A stretch of DNA of 64,000 bases from Microbacteriaceae bacterium. Lineage in GTDB: Bacteria > Actinomycetota > Actinomycetes > Actinomycetales > Microbacteriaceae. A program made the translations under genes and the position numbers. Below the pieces are notes generated by a model. That model was not told where the DNA came from and searched no databases. It was given only the letters and a program-made list of their open reading frames with translations. The stretch lies in contig SCRE01000023.1 in assembly GCA_004297935.1 (NCBI GenBank), positions 248,001 through 312,000 of the forward strand. Reading direction: 5' to 3'. Below, one piece after another: positions 35,558 to 44,390 of this stretch (its first letter is position 1; each line of letters begins with the position of its first letter).

Positions 35558-35584
35558 TTATTATATATTATCTATAATTATAGT
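35558..35584. promoter_or_regulatory. Island operator-like AT-rich site 2 (MmgE/PrpD - MBL spacer)
   Basis: TTATTATATATTATCTATAA and the following TTATAG fill the short divergent spacer between the MmgE/PrpD and MBL genes; they overlap both presumed promoters. Same core (ATATATTAT) as the other island sites. Confidence 0.5.
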
Positions 35585-35622
35585 TGAACGGTGCACTCGG
35601 TCAGGATGCGGCCAGGGAGGAC

Positions 35623-36606
35623 ATGGATGTGACTACAGGATCAGCCAATGCCAACGGGTCGACCGACCCCCATCCAATCGCGGAGGGGTCTTGGGCGCTA
35701 ACCCTGGCGATGCCAGATCACGTGCGCCCCCGATCGTCGCGGTGCTACCTGCTGGTCGACGCCCATGGTGCAATCCATGTGGTCGACCCCGGCTATGCCC
35801 TCGATGCGAATCTTGCAGCGATATCCAACGCTGCAAACCATATCGGCGGATCCGTCTCGCGGATCCGCTCGATCATCGTTACTCACTTTCACGGTGACCA
35901 TCTGGGCCTCGCAATGCGACTCCGAACAGCGACAGGCGCCCCTATCCTCGTGCACGAACGCGAAGCTGCCGCGATCGGATGGCTGAACGACACGGAAGTG
36001 ATGTCAGACCAGCTCGCCGTTCAAGTACGGGCATGGGGGCTGCCTGAGGAGCTGGTTGACGAAATGCGGACCGCGTCGGTACCAGCCCTTGCCGGTCGGC
36101 ACATCGTGGTGGACGGCGTTGTTCGCGACGGCGACACTCTTGACATACCGGGCCGGCGCATCCGAGTAATTCACACCCCCGGTCATACCACCGGTCATAT
36201 CTGTCTCCATGATGAGAAACAAAGCAGAATCTATACCGGGGATCACATTCTGCAGGCAACGTACCCCGGGATAGGGCTCGGTGCCCCCAGTGACGAGAAC
36301 CCGCTCGTCGAATATCTCTCGTCACTTGACCGCATGGCAGAGTTTGAAGATTCGGAGGTATGGCCCGGGCACGGCGAGCACTTTTGCGGACTGCGTGTCC
36401 GAACCGATGAGGTTCGGCGGCACCACAGCCGTCGTACCGACGAGGTCGCACAGCTTCTCGATGGCTCGCCGGACGCGACTCCCTGGCAGCTCGCTCCGCA
36501 ACTGTACTGGTCCGGGGGTTGGGCCAGCCTCAGAGGCTTCGCACTGGCGTCTGCGTTGCGACAGACTGCGATGCATATCGCGCTGGCCCATTCGCGTTCA
36601 AACTGA
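35623..36606 (+). CDS. MBL fold metallo-hydrolase
   Basis: 327-residue metallo-beta-lactamase-fold hydrolase. Metal ligands: THFHGDHLG (residues about 88-96, H-x-H-x-D-H), HTPGHTTGH, and GDHIL; the terminal WPGHGEHF resembles GloB/lactonase members. Likely hydrolyses an ester, lactone or thioester. ATG at 35623 with AGGGAGG upstream is preferred to the TTG at 35584. Divergent from MmgE/PrpD. Confidence 0.88.
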   Translation: MDVTTGSANANGSTDPHPIAEGSWALTLAMPDHVRPRSSRCYLLVDAHGAIHVVDPGYALDANLAAISNAANHIGGSVSRIRSIIVTHFHGDHLGLAMRLRTATGAPILVHEREAAAIGWLNDTEVMSDQLAVQVRAWGLPEELVDEMRTASVPALAGRHIVVDGVVRDGDTLDIPGRRIRVIHTPGHTTGHICLHDEKQSRIYTGDHILQATYPGIGLGAPSDENPLVEYLSSLDRMAEFEDSEVWPGHGEHFCGLRVRTDEVRRHHSRRTDEVAQLLDGSPDATPWQLAPQLYWSGGWASLRGFALASALRQTAMHIALAHSRSN

Positions 36607-36649
36607 CGGTGATTGGGAATACAAAGATTCGGTGACTCACTCACGGCAC

Positions 36650-37309
36650 TCAGTCGTCGCGCTTCCAAGAGTTGTGGGGCAGCTCGACGTCTCGCTCCGC
36701 GGCGCCGAGGGCCACGAGCAGTCCATCATGATCCAGAGGGATGCAGTACGCGGGCTTTGCGCGCTCAAAGCGCCAGCTCTCGGCGAGATCCCCAGCCCAG
36801 ACCATGTCGAAGCCCACTCGGGCGTGGAGTTCAGTCACGGGAGCGAGCACTTCGCGATCGTCTGCAGCAACCGGAAGTGCCCGTCGGCCGCCAGGCAGCC
36901 CGAATGGCGGCACCAGATCAGCAGCCAAGATCGCATTGAATGCCTTGACCACGATTGCGCCGCGCAGATGAGCCTGCACCAGCTCACTTGTCGTCGTGAC
37001 ATGCTCATCCAATTCCGGAAAGCGCCCGTCTCTGGTGGGATAGTAATTGTTGGTATCGAGAACCAGTCGACCCGGAAAAGGCTCCGGATCGATGTCGAAC
37101 AGCCGAGAAAATGGGACTGTCAGGACGACCAAATCTGACGAGACCACAGCCTCTTCAACGCTGACCGCCTGCACACCGAGCTGATTGGCGACCTCCCGAA
37201 GGCTGTCCGGACCGCGGGAGTTGCTGATGCACACGTTGTACCCGGCGGTGTTCCCCAAATGCGCGAGGCGCTGCCCGATGTTTCCCGCTCCGACAAATCC
37301 GATCTTCAT
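36650..37309 (-). CDS. NAD(P)-binding protein, F420-dependent-reductase-like
   Basis: 219-residue Rossmann protein: KIGFVGAGNIGQRLAHLG cofactor loop, DLVVLTVPFSRL, RLVLDTNNYYPTRDG (F420 reductase-like NPL-region), and AIVVKAFNAILAADL. Same superfamily as the 28.7 kb protein but clearly a different subgroup (NYYPxRDG). Divergent from the SnoaL-like gene across a perfect ATTATATATAAT site. Role in the island unknown; a ketone or ene reduction is possible. Confidence 0.88.
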   Translation of the reverse strand: MKIGFVGAGNIGQRLAHLGNTAGYNVCISNSRGPDSLREVANQLGVQAVSVEEAVVSSDLVVLTVPFSRLFDIDPEPFPGRLVLDTNNYYPTRDGRFPELDEHVTTTSELVQAHLRGAIVVKAFNAILAADLVPPFGLPGGRRALPVAADDREVLAPVTELHARVGFDMVWAGDLAESWRFERAKPAYCIPLDHDGLLVALGAAERDVELPHNSWKRDD

Positions 37310-37355
37310 TTTGGCGCTCCTGAGTTGTGCTGCGTCGAAATCACATATCTACCTG

Positions 37356-37374
37356 CAAATTATATATAATGTTG
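37356..37374. promoter_or_regulatory. Island operator-like AT-rich site 3, perfect palindrome
   Basis: CAAATTATATATAATGTTG contains ATTATATATAAT, a perfect 12-base palindrome at 37359-37370, in the spacer between the divergent reductase-like and SnoaL-like genes. Confidence 0.55.
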
Positions 37375-37428
37375 CCTAGCGCGAATAGGTGCTTCTCTGA
37401 TCGATCCGGGACAATGAAGGGACCACCC

Positions 37429-37899
37429 GTGGACGAGATCCAACGAATGCTCATCGAGCACCAATGCCAAAGATTGATGTCGCTCTATTGCACGTATTTG
37501 GACAATCCGGACGCGGATGGATTCGCGGGGCTGTGGGCCGAGGACGGGATGTACAAGCCCGCCATCAACCCGGAGCCGATGTACGGCCGCACAACGATCC
37601 ATGACTGGCTTCAGGCTTATCCGAAGCATCGACTCGGACGGCATCTTTCGATGAACCAAGTCGTCGACGTGGTGGATGAAGACAACGCCACGGGGAAATC
37701 GTATGCGGTGGTCTTCCGGGAGCCAAACCCACAGAAAGGAATCATCTCAACCCGAGCCACCCCTCGCAGCATGGTCGAATATACTGACACCTTCCGACGC
37801 ACTCCAGAGGGCTGGCGATTCGCCACGCGATACTATGTCATCAACTTCATGCAAGAGGAAGAGACGTTACGGCCGGCACCGTGGCACGGGTTGGAATAA
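37429..37899 (+). CDS. SnoaL/NTF2-like protein
   Basis: 156-residue nuclear-transport-factor-2-like fold protein (SnoaL_4 type): helix EIQRMLIEHQCQRLMSLYCTYLDN, ADGFAGLWAEDGMY, then a beta-rich half with the terminal FRRTPEGWRFATRYYVIN strand. Such proteins act as hydratases, isomerases or dehydratases of small hydroxy-acids or ring compounds. GTG at 37429 fits AAGGGA at ideal spacing; the in-frame ATG at 37414 is an alternative adding five residues. Convergent end with the thioesterase gene. Confidence 0.82.
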   Translation: MDEIQRMLIEHQCQRLMSLYCTYLDNPDADGFAGLWAEDGMYKPAINPEPMYGRTTIHDWLQAYPKHRLGRHLSMNQVVDVVDEDNATGKSYAVVFREPNPQKGIISTRATPRSMVEYTDTFRRTPEGWRFATRYYVINFMQEEETLRPAPWHGLE

Positions 37900-37911
37900 A
37901 ACCACCCACGC

Positions 37912-38760
37912 TCAAACCGCGTGGTCCATCTGGCCAGCAATCCGGGCGCTGGTTCTCGGATCGACCGCCCGCTGAGAATTGGCTAGTCCGAGAATTGTCG
38001 TCGTGCCGAAGACTCCGTGACGATCGAACAGTGCTGCTGTCCCTACCGAAATGCCATCGGCCTCGGATCGGTCGATTGCAGAGAGCCCAAATTGTAATTC
38101 GATGGGGAGCCGGGACAGCGCCACAGTAACGTCTGCGTTGATGAACTGCAGGCCGCCGGCGCCCCAGTTGCACACGACATTCGTAACATCAGCTACGCAG
38201 ACGGCCATCTGGAACGGCGTCACAATCTCACCCACAACAATTGGCATCCCAAAGTGCCAGCTGCGTCGGCGCACCGCGGATGCCGGCGCCGCCGATGTGA
38301 TCGTCCAACCGGTCTCTTCACTGAAATAGAGCCGCAAGTCGTCAGACTCGGGCTTGAGTTCCGGCGGAGGTGGAGCGAAGTCGTGATCCGGCGACCATAC
38401 GGCGCCTGATGGTGTCCCAGAACCCTGCAGACAGAGTGTGATCGACCGCGCTACCGGCGCTCCAGCCTGAATGCACGTTGCGTCGATCAGACACAACCGC
38501 CTCCCTCGGCGCACGATCTTGGTCTCGATGATCGTCGGGATCATGAGGGCTGGTTTGAAGAGGTCGATCGTCACCCGGGAAGGCCGCACACGCTCGATGC
38601 CTACCCCGGAGAGTACTCGCTCCGTCGCGCGGGCAAGCGCGCCCGACACGGCCATTCCACGCATCTGGTCTTCAGACCACCCACTGGAGGCGATCGGCTC
38701 CGGATGAAGAATCTCCATTTCACCTCGATTCTCCACGCGGAAAAACGGCAAATCACTCAC
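37912..38760 (-). CDS. Thioesterase family protein (double hotdog)
   Basis: 282-residue acyl-CoA thioesterase-like protein: tandem hotdog halves with GWSEDQMRGMAVSGALARAT, RPSRVTIDLFKPALMIPT (typical 4HBT_3 motif) and C-terminal FINADVTVALSRLP. It would hydrolyse acyl-CoA intermediates or act on a CoA ester of the pathway. GTG start overlaps the stop of the broken FAS1-DH/MaoC gene by 4 bases (GTGA), so it depended on translation of that gene. Last gene of a long minus-strand operon beginning near 45.3 kb. Confidence 0.85.
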   Translation of the reverse strand: MSDLPFFRVENRGEMEILHPEPIASSGWSEDQMRGMAVSGALARATERVLSGVGIERVRPSRVTIDLFKPALMIPTIIETKIVRRGRRLCLIDATCIQAGAPVARSITLCLQGSGTPSGAVWSPDHDFAPPPPELKPESDDLRLYFSEETGWTITSAAPASAVRRRSWHFGMPIVVGEIVTPFQMAVCVADVTNVVCNWGAGGLQFINADVTVALSRLPIELQFGLSAIDRSEADGISVGTAALFDRHGVFGTTTILGLANSQRAVDPRTSARIAGQMDHAV

Positions 38761-39200
38761 CGGATGCCTTCCGATCTCTGTGCAATAGCAGTTCCGCGAA
38801 AGACCGCAGCGCCGTCTAGCTTCGTGGTCTCCGCACGAATCGTAACGGCACGTGCGGCACCTTCCAACGTGGCAGCCTCGACAGTTAAGGTGCAGTCGAG
38901 GCGCTCCCCCCACAAAGACGAGAGCAAGATTCCGGCCCCCGAATCTTCCCAATCCGTAGCGGCCGACCAGCGCAGGGAGGAATGTCGCCTTGAGTCCCGT
39001 CGTAAACACGCCGTTCGCGATGATGCCGGGATATCCGGCGCTGGTCGTAGCGAATTGCTCGTTAACGTGGATGGGGTCACGACGTGTGCGCCCGGCGAGA
39101 AGAACAGTTGTTCGCAATAAACCGAGTCTGCGTCTGCCACGCTTCTCGCATACGAGAGAATTCGACCCGGGTCAGCGGGAACCCGAACGTGATAATGAGC
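38757..39200 (-). pseudogene. FAS1-type dehydratase/MaoC gene with internal deletion and frameshifts
   Basis: Part one (frame A) is a FAS1-like dehydratase start: YHVRVPADPGRILSYARSVA, DADSVYCEQ, HVVTPSTL. Part two (frame B) is the MaoC hotdog: RDPIHVNEQFATTSAGYP, GIIANGVFTTGLKATFLP, GLGRFGGRNLAL. Part three returns to frame A: ERLDCTLTVEAATLEGAARA to a stop at 38757. Compared with the intact pair at 62616-63475, about 130 residues between parts one and two are missing. The second shift lies in a run of six G near 38912, so it may be replication slippage or a sequencing error. No proper start codon fits the N-terminus. Confidence 0.7.
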
Positions 39201-39240
39201 TGCCTTAGGGTTGCGGGTCGCTCTGCTCTCGCGAAGCTCC

Positions 39241-40452
39241 TCACACCGCTCGCTCGAAGATCGCCGCGATCCCCTGGCCACCGCCGATGCAGATAGTCTC
39301 CAGGGCATATCGGCCCGCACGGCGCTCCAATTCGCGGAGCATCGTTGCCAGGATTCGGCCCCCGGTGGCTCCTACAGGGTGACCGAGCGAGATCGCCGAC
39401 CCGTTGACGTTGAGCCGCTCGAAGTCGGACTCTTCCAAGCCCCACGCCTTGGTTACTGAGAGCGCCTGAGCGGCAAATGCCTCATTCAGTTCGATGAGGT
39501 CCATGTCCTTGAGCGTGAGGCCCGCACGCATCATCGCAGTCGCGGTTGAGGGGACGGGACCTATCCCCATCCGTGCAGGCTCGACGCCGGAGACCGCCCA
39601 CGTGACGAGACGCGCGAGCGGGCGCAATCCGAGTTGCTCCGCCCGTGCCCGTGTCGTGACGATGCAGGCCGCCGCGCCGTCGTTCTGACCGCTCGCGTTG
39701 CCTGCCGTGACCGTCGCTTCCGCATCCACAGACAAGCGAACCGCTTTCAGCGCAGCGAGCGCCTCGAGTGAGATGTCCGGCCGTGGATGTTCATCCCGAT
39801 CAATCGTTACCTCACCCTTCCGGCTGCGGACAATGACGGGTACTAATTCATCAGTGAAGCGACCCTCCTCATGGGCGGCGACAGCGCGTTTATGAGATCG
39901 GAACGCGAACCGATCCTGCTCCTCGCGAGTAACTGAGAATTCCCGACGCAGATTCTCGGCAGTTTCCAGCATGCCGCCCGGGACCGGGTGGAACTTGCCT
40001 CCAGCAGTGACTCGACCGCGGGCGATCCGATCCATAAATGGCGTGGCGTCGCCTCTGAAGCCGAATCTGAGACCGAGCGCATAGTGCTCAGACTGGCTCA
40101 TGCTCTCGGCGCCGCCCGCGATGACCAGCTCTGCGACACCGGTTTGCACGCGCATTGCAGCGTCAATGACAGCCTGCAGACCCGAACCACAACGGCGGTC
40201 GAGTTGAATCCCGGGCACAGTGACCGGAAGGCCAGCATCGAGCGCGGCGACACGACCGATCGCTGGTGCCTCGCCATTCGGATAGCACTGCCCAAAAATC
40301 ACGTCATCAACATCCTCGCCCTGAATCCCGGTCCGGTTCACGAGCTCGGTCAGCACGGCAGCGGCCAGGTCCACGGCGGGGACATCCTTAAAGACTCCGC
40401 CATATCGTCCAACCGGGGTACGAAGTGGCTCACAGATCACTGCATCGCGCAT
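39241..40452 (-). CDS. Acetyl-CoA acyltransferase (thiolase)
   Basis: 403-residue thiolase that cleaves 3-oxoacyl-CoA with CoA to shorten the chain. The nucleophilic Cys lies in LDRRCGSGLQA (residue about 88), the His of NGSAISLGHPVGATGGR and the second Cys in ETICIGGGQG complete the active site. ATG at 40452 begins MRDAVICEPLRTPVGRYGG, the conserved thiolase N-terminus. Located in the minus-strand operon after SDR and acyl-CoA dehydrogenase, the order expected for a beta-oxidation-type shortening. Confidence 0.95.
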   Translation of the reverse strand: MRDAVICEPLRTPVGRYGGVFKDVPAVDLAAAVLTELVNRTGIQGEDVDDVIFGQCYPNGEAPAIGRVAALDAGLPVTVPGIQLDRRCGSGLQAVIDAAMRVQTGVAELVIAGGAESMSQSEHYALGLRFGFRGDATPFMDRIARGRVTAGGKFHPVPGGMLETAENLRREFSVTREEQDRFAFRSHKRAVAAHEEGRFTDELVPVIVRSRKGEVTIDRDEHPRPDISLEALAALKAVRLSVDAEATVTAGNASGQNDGAAACIVTTRARAEQLGLRPLARLVTWAVSGVEPARMGIGPVPSTATAMMRAGLTLKDMDLIELNEAFAAQALSVTKAWGLEESDFERLNVNGSAISLGHPVGATGGRILATMLRELERRAGRYALETICIGGGQGIAAIFERAV

Positions 40453-40492
40453 GGCATTCTCATCCTTCTTCTCATCATTCAATTCTTGGCGG

Positions 40493-41251
40493 CTAAATGC
40501 CGCGACCGCCGTTAACCTCGAGGACGGCGCCATTGATATACGAAGCCATCGGCGATGCCAGGAACAACACCGCGTCGGCCACCTCTTCCGGTAGTCCGGC
40601 GCGTCCGAGCGGTACTTCCGCCTCCTTCGCGGCGTAGATCTCCGCCTTCATCGCAAGCGTCATCGCGGTGCGAACCAGACCAGGCTGGACGGCATTCACA
40701 CGTACCCCGGACGGCCCAAACTCCTTCGCGGCCGCCTTGGTCAATCCGACCAGCCCCGCCTTTGCGGCGCTGTAGTTGGTCTGGCCAGGGTTGCCGATCT
40801 TGCCGGACAGCGACGACATGTTCACGATCGATCCGCTCTTCTGCTCGCGGAAGAGCGACGCCACCGCCCGGATCCCGAGCCAGGCACCCTTCAGGCTTAC
40901 GTCGACGACCATGTCAAAGTCGGATTCCGTGAGCTTGCTGATGTACCCGTCACGTGTGACACCGGCATTGTTCACCAGGATGTCCACGCGGCTGAAGCGA
41001 TCTAGGCACGCATGGACGAGCGCCACTTGGTCGTGTTCCGAGGTGACGTCGCACCGCTGCGCAAAGATCGCCCCACCGGCCTCAGCGAGTGGCCGGATCG
41101 CCTCGGTCGCCTTGTCACCGTCAACGTCGGCAACGAGAACGCGGGCACCGTGCGCGAGCAGTCGCTCTGCGATCGCCAGGCCGATCCCCTGACCGCCGCC
41201 GGTGACGATTGCCGCCTGGCCTTCAAGCAGCCGCAATGCCGGCTGAGTCAT
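40493..41251 (-). CDS. SDR family oxidoreductase (FabG-like)
   Basis: 252-residue classical SDR: TGGGQGIGLA, NNAG, Ser in NMSSLSG, YSAAKAG catalytic Tyr/Lys, and C-terminal INGAVLEVNGGRGI. Most similar in style to FabG/3-hydroxyacyl-CoA dehydrogenases. ATG at 41251, 10 bases downstream of the acyl-CoA dehydrogenase gene. Likely the 3-hydroxyacyl-CoA dehydrogenation step. Confidence 0.94.
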   Translation of the reverse strand: MTQPALRLLEGQAAIVTGGGQGIGLAIAERLLAHGARVLVADVDGDKATEAIRPLAEAGGAIFAQRCDVTSEHDQVALVHACLDRFSRVDILVNNAGVTRDGYISKLTESDFDMVVDVSLKGAWLGIRAVASLFREQKSGSIVNMSSLSGKIGNPGQTNYSAAKAGLVGLTKAAAKEFGPSGVRVNAVQPGLVRTAMTLAMKAEIYAAKEAEVPLGRAGLPEEVADAVLFLASPMASYINGAVLEVNGGRGI

Positions 41252-41261
41252 GTCGTTCAAT

Positions 41262-42428
41262 TCAGTAGGACTTCGGTAGGCCGAGCACCTTGGTGGAGAT
41301 GTAGTTAAGCACCATCTCCTGCGAGATCGGGGCAACCTTGAGCAATCGCGACTCCCGCCAGAATCGCTCGATGTGATACTCCTTTGCATAGGAGTACCCG
41401 CCGAAGGTCTGCATCGCGCGATCGCATGCCTGGAAACCGGCCTCGCTGCCGAGGAACTTGGCGGCGTTCGCTTCCGGCCCGCATGGCTTGTGCGCGTCGT
41501 AAAGCTCCGCCGCGTTCATCGCCATGAGTTCCGCAGCGTACAGCCGGATCCACGAGTCGGCGAGCGGATGCGCGACGGCCTGATTCTTGCCGATCGGCCG
41601 GTCGAACACGACCCGCTCGTTCGCGTATTTTGTCGCGAGTTCGAGGGCAGCACGTCCGAGACCCAACTGCTCCATCGAGACGACGATACGTTCTGGGTTG
41701 AGGCCGTCGAGCAGGTACGAGAAGCCCTTCCCCACCTCGCCGACAACATCCTCGTCACCCATCTCGAGGTTGTCGATGAACAGCTCGTTCGAATCGACAG
41801 CGGCCCGCCCGAGTTTCTCAATCTCGCGGACCGTGATCTTCGTGCGATCCATGTCCGTGAAGAACAGCGTCATTCCGTCGAGCGGACGCTCCTCCGTGCG
41901 TGGCGACGTACGCGCGAGAAGAAGGATGCGCTGTGCGTTCTGCGCGTTCGTGATCCAGATCTTCTGACCGTTGGCCACCCAGCCACCATCGATCTTCGTC
42001 GCACGCGTGGTGATGCGCGACGTGTCGACTCCGGCCGTCGGCTCGGTGACGCCGAAGCACATCAACAACTCGCCCTTGGCGATCTTCGGCAGATACTTTC
42101 TCTTCATCTCCTCCGAGCCGTGCCGTATCACCGGTCCGGGCGGGAAGATGTAGAAGTGGATGGCCGATGCTCCCGCGGCACCAGCACCCGAGCCCGCGAC
42201 CTCGGATAGCATGATCGCCGACTCGGCAAGGCCTAGGCCTAGGCCACCGTACTCTTCTGGGATCATCGCACCGAGCCAGCCCGCCTCAGCGAACGCCTTG
42301 ACGAACTCCCACGGGTACTCAGGTTTGCTGTCCTTTTGCCGCCAATAGTCGAGGTCGAACTTGCGCGCGAGTGCGCGAGAGTGCTGACGCACCTCCTCGA
42401 GACGGCTCGCCGTTTCAGTGTCGATCAT
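41262..42428 (-). CDS. Acyl-CoA dehydrogenase
   Basis: 388-residue FAD-dependent acyl-CoA dehydrogenase. Signatures: MIPEEYGGLGLG, CFGVTEPTAGVDTSRI (substrate/FAD loop), FDRPIGKNQAVAHPLAD, and the C-terminal QTFGGYSYAKEYHIERFWRE with the Glu expected as base. It would introduce an alpha-beta double bond into an acyl-CoA, likely methyl-branched or short-chain. Start ATG overlaps the stop of the acyl-CoA synthetase gene (ATGA). Partner ETF genes are not in the window. Confidence 0.95.
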   Translation of the reverse strand: MIDTETASRLEEVRQHSRALARKFDLDYWRQKDSKPEYPWEFVKAFAEAGWLGAMIPEEYGGLGLGLAESAIMLSEVAGSGAGAAGASAIHFYIFPPGPVIRHGSEEMKRKYLPKIAKGELLMCFGVTEPTAGVDTSRITTRATKIDGGWVANGQKIWITNAQNAQRILLLARTSPRTEERPLDGMTLFFTDMDRTKITVREIEKLGRAAVDSNELFIDNLEMGDEDVVGEVGKGFSYLLDGLNPERIVVSMEQLGLGRAALELATKYANERVVFDRPIGKNQAVAHPLADSWIRLYAAELMAMNAAELYDAHKPCGPEANAAKFLGSEAGFQACDRAMQTFGGYSYAKEYHIERFWRESRLLKVAPISQEMVLNYISTKVLGLPKSY

Positions 42429-44380
42429 CGTGGTTCTCCTTCTTCTTCGTAGGTGGGAATGTCCTCCAGCGGGGTCGCTGGGTCGAGGGACGAGAGGTCA
42501 CCCTGCGGGCTTCCCAGGTATCTCGAGCGAATGGCTCGGCGCATGATCTTGCCGTTCTTGGTCTTCGGCACTGAGGGCACGATGTGCAAGAGTGGGGCGA
42601 AGGCTCGCCCGACGTTGCGTTCGGCGGTGGTCACGACATCCGCGTGGTCAATGGAGCCGTCGCTGACGACGACGAACGCGACGACCCGCTGGCCTCGTTG
42701 CCGGTCAGGCGCGCCGATCGCGGCAGCGTCGACGATGCGCGGATCTTTGAGCAGTGCTGTTTCTATCTCCGCGGGGCCAACACGGCGTCCGGACACCTTG
42801 ATCGTGTCGTCTGAGCGGCCGTACAGACGCCATCCAACACCGTGATCGACGCTCGCTAGGTCGCCCTGGACCCACACGCCATCCCACCGGCTCCAGTACG
42901 CCTCAAGGTAGCGCTCCCGATCGTGCCAGAACGCATGAGTCATACCCGGCCAGGTGTTGAACACCGCCAACTCGCCAACCTCGCCCAGGACGGCTCGACC
43001 GTCCTGGTCGAGAACTGCGACATCCATTCCCGGCAGTGGACCGTTGAAGCCTGCGACGCCCATGGGCATGAATGGATAGCCATTGAGGATGCCGCCGCCG
43101 GTCTCGGTGCCGCCGGTGTAGTTGATGATCGGACGCCGACCGTCGCCGACCTCATCGAATAACCAGTGCCAGGTGGGCTCGTCCCAAGGTTCGCCTGTCG
43201 ACGCGAAGGACCGGACGCTACTCAAGTCGGCGGTCACAGTCTCTCCGCGCGCCATGACAGCCCTCGCTGCAGTCGGCGCGATCCCCTGGAAGGTTACCTG
43301 GTTTCGCTCCGCTATTTCCCAGAGCCTTTGCGGAGTCGGATGGTCTGGTACGCCTTCGGTCATAACGACCGTCGCGCCGAGTTGCAGGCCGCCGAGCAGC
43401 ATGAGCGGCCCGAGCATCCAACCCATGTCGGATATCCACGCGATGACATCGTCTTCGTGGATGTCGAACCCGTACGCGAAGTCCGTTGCAGACTTCACGA
43501 GAAAGCCGGCATGCGAGTGAACGATGCCTTTGGGCCGACCCGTTGTGCCAGACGTATAGATGATCGTCAGGGCGTCATTCGACTTGGTTTCAGCGAGCTC
43601 GACGGGGGCGGGGTCGCGATCCAACTCATCCCAGTACACATCGCGGCCAATGGCCATCGGCGCTCCGTCAGCGAGATGCCGGATAACGAGGACATGGCGA
43701 ACGCTGGGTGCCGAGGCGAGCGCCTCATCTGCCGTCTCCTTCATCGGGATCCGCTTACCACGCCGCGTGGTACCGTCAGCGGTGATCAGAACGGTTGCCT
43801 CGGAATCGATGAGACGCGTCGCGAGAGCTTCCGCGCCGTAGCCGCTGAAGGCCGGCACGGAAATCGCCCCGATCCTTGCACACGCCATGAAAGCGACCGC
43901 GGCCTCCGGAACCACTGGGAGGAAGAATACGACGCGGTCACCGCGCTGAACGCCCAAGCTCGTCAGGTTGCCGGCGAAGCGGCGCACCTCGACGTCGAGT
44001 TCTGCGTAGCTGAGCGACCGTCTTTGCCCACTGTCGCCCTCATAGACCACCGCTTCCTTACCAGCGAGCTTCCCTGCCGCATGCCGGTGAACGCACAGTT
44101 GGGCAGCATTAATCCGGCCACCATTGAACCAACGCGGGAAGGGCTTGCCGTCGCTGTCGTCCTTGACCAGTGCAAACGGACCGCTGAATTCGATTCGGAG
44201 ATCTTCGACAACCTCACGCCAGAACCACTCAGGATCGTCGATCGACCGCGCGTGCAACTCAGCGAGGGACTCGAATCCCCAACGACGCATAGCGGCAAGC
44301 AGCCGGCTGCGATCGCGTGTGGCGTCGTCGGGCACCCATGTGGGGTTGCTCGAAACGCCGAATTCTGCTGCACCTCGCAT
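42425..44380 (-). CDS. AMP-forming acyl-CoA synthetase (acetyl/propionyl-CoA synthetase-like)
   Basis: 651-residue ANL-superfamily enzyme activating a carboxylate to its CoA thioester via an acyl-adenylate. N-terminal ACAS_N-like region (DPEWFWREVVEDL), P-loop-like motif IYTSGTTGRPKGIVHSH, A5 region NYTGGTETGGG, A7 LYGRSDDTIKVSGRRVGPAEIE and the C-terminal catalytic Lys in PKTKNGKIMRR. ATG at 44380 follows GAGGGG. Coupled with acyl-CoA dehydrogenase. The gene probably performs the entry step of the pathway; the acid is unknown. Confidence 0.93.
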   Translation of the reverse strand: MRGAAEFGVSSNPTWVPDDATRDRSRLLAAMRRWGFESLAELHARSIDDPEWFWREVVEDLRIEFSGPFALVKDDSDGKPFPRWFNGGRINAAQLCVHRHAAGKLAGKEAVVYEGDSGQRRSLSYAELDVEVRRFAGNLTSLGVQRGDRVVFFLPVVPEAAVAFMACARIGAISVPAFSGYGAEALATRLIDSEATVLITADGTTRRGKRIPMKETADEALASAPSVRHVLVIRHLADGAPMAIGRDVYWDELDRDPAPVELAETKSNDALTIIYTSGTTGRPKGIVHSHAGFLVKSATDFAYGFDIHEDDVIAWISDMGWMLGPLMLLGGLQLGATVVMTEGVPDHPTPQRLWEIAERNQVTFQGIAPTAARAVMARGETVTADLSSVRSFASTGEPWDEPTWHWLFDEVGDGRRPIINYTGGTETGGGILNGYPFMPMGVAGFNGPLPGMDVAVLDQDGRAVLGEVGELAVFNTWPGMTHAFWHDRERYLEAYWSRWDGVWVQGDLASVDHGVGWRLYGRSDDTIKVSGRRVGPAEIETALLKDPRIVDAAAIGAPDRQRGQRVVAFVVVSDGSIDHADVVTTAERNVGRAFAPLLHIVPSVPKTKNGKIMRRAIRSRYLGSPQGDLSSLDPATPLEDIPTYEEEGEPR

Positions 44381-44390
44381 GAATATCCCC

